Source: Salminus brasiliensis (Eukaryota; Chordata; Actinopteri; Characiformes; Bryconidae). From it: a stretch of DNA of 64,000 nucleotides. The first letter of the stretch is position 1, and every line of letters starts with the position of its first letter. Shown in pieces: positions 60,174-64,000 of this stretch. A program made the position numbers and the translations under genes. A model generated the notes under the pieces. It was given only the letters and a program-made list of their open reading frames with translations. It did no database searches and had not been told where the DNA came from. Location: positions 11,209,933 to 11,273,932 of the forward strand of contig NC_132894.1 of assembly GCF_030463535.1 (NCBI RefSeq), written 5' to 3'.

Positions 60174-63171
60174 ATGAACGTGTCGGTGAACTCCAGTAAC
60201 GGCTCCGGTGAAGCTCCTTCTCCCGCAGAGGAGGAGGCGCCGTTGCTGGTGGACGCCTGGCTGGTGCCGCTGGTCTTCGGGCTCATCATGGTGGTGGGAC
60301 TCGCTGGAAACTCTCTGGTTCTCTGTGTCATTTCCCAGCACAAGAAAATGTGGACAGCAACGAACTTTTATATAGGTGAGTGCTGCCTCGTTTTATAAAC
60401 ACATAATATTAATAATTCTACTACTAATAAAAAAAAAGATATTTCAAGTCTATAAAAGAGACGAGTACATCATGAAAAATATAATATTATAAAATAAAAT
60501 GTTACACAATGTTACAATTACAATAACATTTTTTCAGTAATTTCAAAATATCAGTGTCAAATATTATTAATATTAATAATTCATGCTGAAGATGCAAAAA
60601 GAGCTAAAGCCCATTTAGATTTAAGTGATATTAAATGGATTTGGGGGTTTTCTCCTCAGCTAACCTGGCGATGACTGATATCACATTCCTGGTGTGCTGT
60701 GTGCCCTTCACTGCTGTGCTTTACCCTCTGCCCAGCTGGGTCTTTGGAAATTTCATGTGTAAATTTGTGAGCTACATCCAGCAGGTGAGGTGTACCTATA
60801 GTGAGTGAACTCTGAAAACGCTGTGGAATTTGAGGACTAGAGATGACATGAAAGCACATTTTCTATTCTTGAGCATCGGTTGATAAAGATATGTTTTCTT
60901 TAAGAAGAACTGAGCTTGAAAATGAGCTGTTTTTAATTGAAGTATTCATGTTGTGCTCAAAGTCCTCATTTCCCCACAGTAAGAAACACAGCTAGCAGCA
61001 CACTGGGCTGGAATGGCAATTTCAGGCTAGATTTGTTATAGGATTAAATCATCCTGGATATTCATCCTGGTATTCCTTGTGATCTCCTCTCTTTCCCTCT
61101 TTTCCTCTGATGATCTGATGATTTCACCCTTCATTGCAAAATATAACTATAATAAGAGTTATAATAAGAGTTACTTGTGCTGACTCACCATCGCCCATTC
61201 CCTGTTGTTCTTTATGTATGTAATAGGTTTCTGCACAGGCTACCTGTGTGACATTGACCGTCATGAGTTTGGACCGCTGGTATGTCACTGTGTACCCACT
61301 ACGCTCTCTGCAGTGTCGAACCCCGAGAGTTGCCACCACGGTCAGCCTGGGAATCTGGATAGGTCTGCAGCTCTCATGTGACTCGGGTTTATTTATTTGC
61401 ATTAGCAGTAAATATACATTATGTTCTGCATTCGTTTCACCTTGTGCTTTGGAATATTTCGCTGACACCATGTATGCAAAGCATATAGTAAAGCATATAG
61501 TAAATAAATACTATATACTATAAATATTTGGTTTTTGCACAAACAGACTTTACTATTCTGAGACGGCTTTTTTGTTAAATGTTGGAAAATTGCAGTGAGG
61601 TTTTAACTGCAGTCAGCCAAGACAAGGTCAGGTACAACTGAGGTCAGGTATTGCTATTAATTAGTAGGTTCTGGAGAACAGTCACTCCAAGTCAACCTGA
61701 AAGTATTTGATGAAGTGCCATCTCTCTAGAAAACACTGTTCACTGCTCCACAGCTCAATGCTAGAGGGTTTTATACCTCCAGAATTGATGCTTGGCATTG
61801 GGCACAGTGGCCTTGGCCTCATCTGTGACTGCTCCATAGCATCCCATTCTGTTGGCTTTTTCTTGTTGCCGCTTGTACGAGCTGTGTGCACAACTCAACA
61901 CTTATGTTAGCAGTGAGTTCACCTTAAAGTAGTTAAATTCACTCCTTAGAAGTGTTTTCTTCAAACCTTTCGACATAGATAATGTTTGGAACATTGCATT
62001 TTAACCTGCTGTGTTTGTGTCTTTGTCCAGGATCTTTCTTAGTGTCTGTGCCAGTGCCTCTGTATACACAGACTTTAGCTGGAGAATGGCACGGGCCTCA
62101 GGTCTTTTGCACTGAGAGCTTTCCTACAGCCATGCATAAGAAAGTCTTCATCCTCTATAATTTCCTGGCCGTCTATATGCTCCCACTGGTGACGATTTGT
62201 GTGTGTTACCTGGTCATGCTGTACCAGATGGGCCGTCCTACTGTGGAACCTGTTGACAGTAACTATCAGGTAGATTTTTTTTCCTATGATGTTTAGGTCG
62301 GGGAGGGGGCATCCTCTTTTCAGCTTCAGCTTTTTAACAGATGGTTTGACATTTGCATTTAGGGTTTGCTGGTATTTTGGGGAATCCACTCTTCTTTCCA
62401 CCAATGCAGTATTGTCAGCAACCCAACCTCAACGCATGATAGATCCACCCCCATTCTTCACAGTTGGCTAGGTGTTCTTTTCATGAAATGCAGTTTCGTT
62501 TTCCCCCAAAATGTACCATGGTGGACAGAGTTCTGTTTTTACTTCATCAGTCCACAGCACTTGTTTCCAAACCCTGGAACCTCCTCTAAATGTCCTGAAG
62601 CATACTTCACTCAACTCATTGTTGAGTTTGGTAATGAGGTTGCAGGTGAGGTTTCGCTCTTATGATGAAGTCTTTTATGAAGGCTATGTAGTGCTACACA
62701 GTGAAACTGTGCAGAAAATGTTTATAAATTGTGGACGTTTTGTTTTTGCTCACTGTTCTAAATTCAAATTGGTAAAATGCCCTGGACTGATTTTGTCGTT
62801 TCTACCACTCTGTGTCCTCTCAGCTACAGGTTCAGACTGAGCGTAGCGCTGCTGTGAGGGCTAAAGTGTCTCGCATGGTTCTGGTGATCGTACTACTGTT
62901 TGTTCTGTGCTGGGGGCCGATCCAGCTCTTCATCATGGCGCAGGCCTTTAGTCCGCACTTCCGCCAGGACTACCACACTTACAAGGTGAAGATATGGGCG
63001 CACTGTATGTCGTACAGCAACTCCTGCATTAATCCAATGGTCTACGCCTTCATGGGTGCCAACTTCCGCAAGGCCTTCAAGAGAACTTTCCACTGCCGTT
63101 TCAGGCAGCGGGTATCAGTCGCCCAGCAACCCAACGTGAATGCAAACACAGAGATGCACTATGTGTCGTAG
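60174..63171 (+). CDS. kiss1r: Kisspeptin receptor (GPR54 family), 5 exons, 349 aa
   Basis: Class A Gq-coupled GPCR for kisspeptin, gatekeeper of GnRH neurons and puberty. Exons 60174-60375, 60660-60784, 61227-61362, 62031-62269, 62824-63171 match the five-exon layout of the family. Seen: three N-glycosylation sequons at N2, N6 and N9; TM1 from about residue 30; ANLAMTD with D74; C101 before TM3 and C181 in ECL2 for the disulfide; DRW at 125-127, the family's variant of DRY; CWGP at 263-266; NPMVY at 304-308; and YSNSCINP. The tail is short, lacks the Pro/Arg-rich extension of human KISS1R, and ends HYVS. Teleosts may carry two receptor paralogues. Linkage to r3hdm4 and abca7 is as at human KISS1R, but ohnologues can share synteny, so the paralogue letter is left off. 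Confidence 0.93.
61585..61981. mobile_element. Degraded CACTATATGGACAAAAG-family MITE in kiss1r intron 3
   Basis: Interior words such as GCAGTGAGG, CTCCACAGCTCAATGCT and TTGGCATTGGGCAC, and the end CTTTCGACATAGATAATG, match the family copies near 36700 and 47906. The left end is not clear. Confidence 0.5.
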
Positions 63172-64000
63172 GAGCTGTCTATAACATTTGTAGATGTGTT
63201 GTAAAGTGGAGTAAAGTGAGGTTAAAGTAGACTACAGTCAGGTGCAAGATACTTCATTTAGTCACTGCTTAGAAAATGTGACTCTGAAAACATTCACTAC
63301 TGCCTGAATAATGTCCCTACACTGTAAAAAAAGATCGGATGTTTTATTTTAATAAGTGATGTGGCTGCTTTAAAGGGGAATTTAGTGGTTGAGATGTAAA
63401 TTCAGAGAAATTCTAGAGAAATTTAGACTCTGTATTCTGTACAATGGTTGTGGTAGGAGTCAGTGGTTACAGTTTACATGCAAACACAGACATTTAATTT
63501 GCTTGGCAAAACAACTAGTAAACCTAAACACATCTTCATTTGTTTTACATGATTTTAATCTGGATGTTGTTCTTTACATTGTATTAATATTTCATGTTGA
63601 AAGGATGAATAGAACTTTTAAAATGTCTTAAAATTAAATCTTTTTTACATTGACTTCCATTGAAAGTTAAAAACCATTTATGTTATTTATTTATTTATAT
63701 GGGCCAGTTATAATGTATATGCCTACTATTGATTTATTTGTAATAGTTAAATGGTTTTCTTTGGCTGCTATGTTTCTTTATTGTGCCCTGAATGTGATAA
63801 AAAAAAAATGTTTTAGCCCCTTCTCACAAAACTATCATAAAACAGTGTCCCTGGTATCAGGCAATGTATATGTTTTCATTTTCTTTATTATATTGTATTA
63901 CTTCTGTGAGGGAGCTTTTAGAGACATTCAATGTTTTGAACATTTGGCTCTGATCACCACCATAGTAAATAATTCTCACTGTAAGTGTCTCCAGAATTAA
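63172..64000 (+). other. kiss1r: kiss1r 3' UTR and downstream flank
   Basis: No coding features. ATTAAA at 63633-63638 is a candidate polyadenylation signal, 460 bases after the stop. The rest is AT-rich. Confidence 0.45.

Noticed and set aside
61124-61471. 115-codon open frame on the - strand in kiss1r
   Set aside because: Shadow of exon 3 (61227-61362), whose sense frame carries the conserved DRW motif.
1-64000. CRISPR arrays, bacterial operons, phage or integrated viral genes
   Set aside because: All genes are intron-bearing vertebrate genes. No regularly spaced direct repeats, no prokaryotic gene layout, and no viral-type open frames were seen.

Overview
This is a vertebrate nuclear genome window, almost certainly from a teleost fish. 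The genes are split into short exons with consensus GT-AG introns. The introns carry fish-type inverted-repeat transposon remnants and microsatellites. The gene order matches the KISS1R-R3HDM4-ABCA7 / APBA3 / PEX11G neighbourhood of human 19p13. Repeats resembling a family I associate with otophysan fishes (characins, catfishes) hint at that group, but the species cannot be fixed from this window. I found no bacterial, viral or CRISPR-like system.

Layout: six protein-coding genes, all on the + strand. (1) 55-3685: 3' part of a FYB/PRAM1-family immune adaptor with two helically extended SH3 domains and YDD(I/V) tyrosine motifs; its 5' end lies outside the window. (2) 5226-8432: pex11g, a peroxisome-division membrane protein, 5 exons, 242 aa. 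(3) 12014-17060: apba3 (Mint3/X11-gamma), an acidic N-terminus followed by PTB-PDZ-PDZ, 10 coding exons, about 750 aa. (4) 21079-47589: abca7, a full-length ABCA-type lipid transporter, 49 inferred coding exons, about 2346 aa, with an unusual Pro/Ser/Lys-rich C-terminal tail. (5) 50960-55620: r3hdm4, 8 exons, 253 aa, with an R3H single-stranded nucleic-acid-binding motif. (6) 60174-63171: kiss1r/gpr54-type kisspeptin receptor, 5 exons, 349 aa, with a GC box and TATA box upstream.

Exon boundaries were placed by hand from splice consensus, reading-frame continuity and recalled family similarity. Every complete model closes in frame: the summed coding lengths 729, 2253, 7041, 762 and 1050 are all divisible by 3. 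UTR limits and the 24-nt micro-exon of abca7 are less certain. These genes do not form a pathway; they are linked by ancient synteny. Themes shared by some of them are membrane lipid handling (abca7, pex11g), APP/Golgi trafficking (apba3), immune-cell adhesion signalling (the adaptor) and reproductive neuroendocrine signalling (kiss1r).

Between and within genes are at least five dispersed element families. One has ends beginning CACTATATGGACAAAAG; one has ends like CTGATCAGCC; one has ends like AGAGCTGGGCGAT; one has ends like GACCCCGTTTACACCTG; and there is a tRNA-derived SINE. There are also a 51-bp near-palindromic hairpin in abca7, a 52-bp duplication downstream of apba3, and a GCTA-rich stretch in r3hdm4 intron 1.
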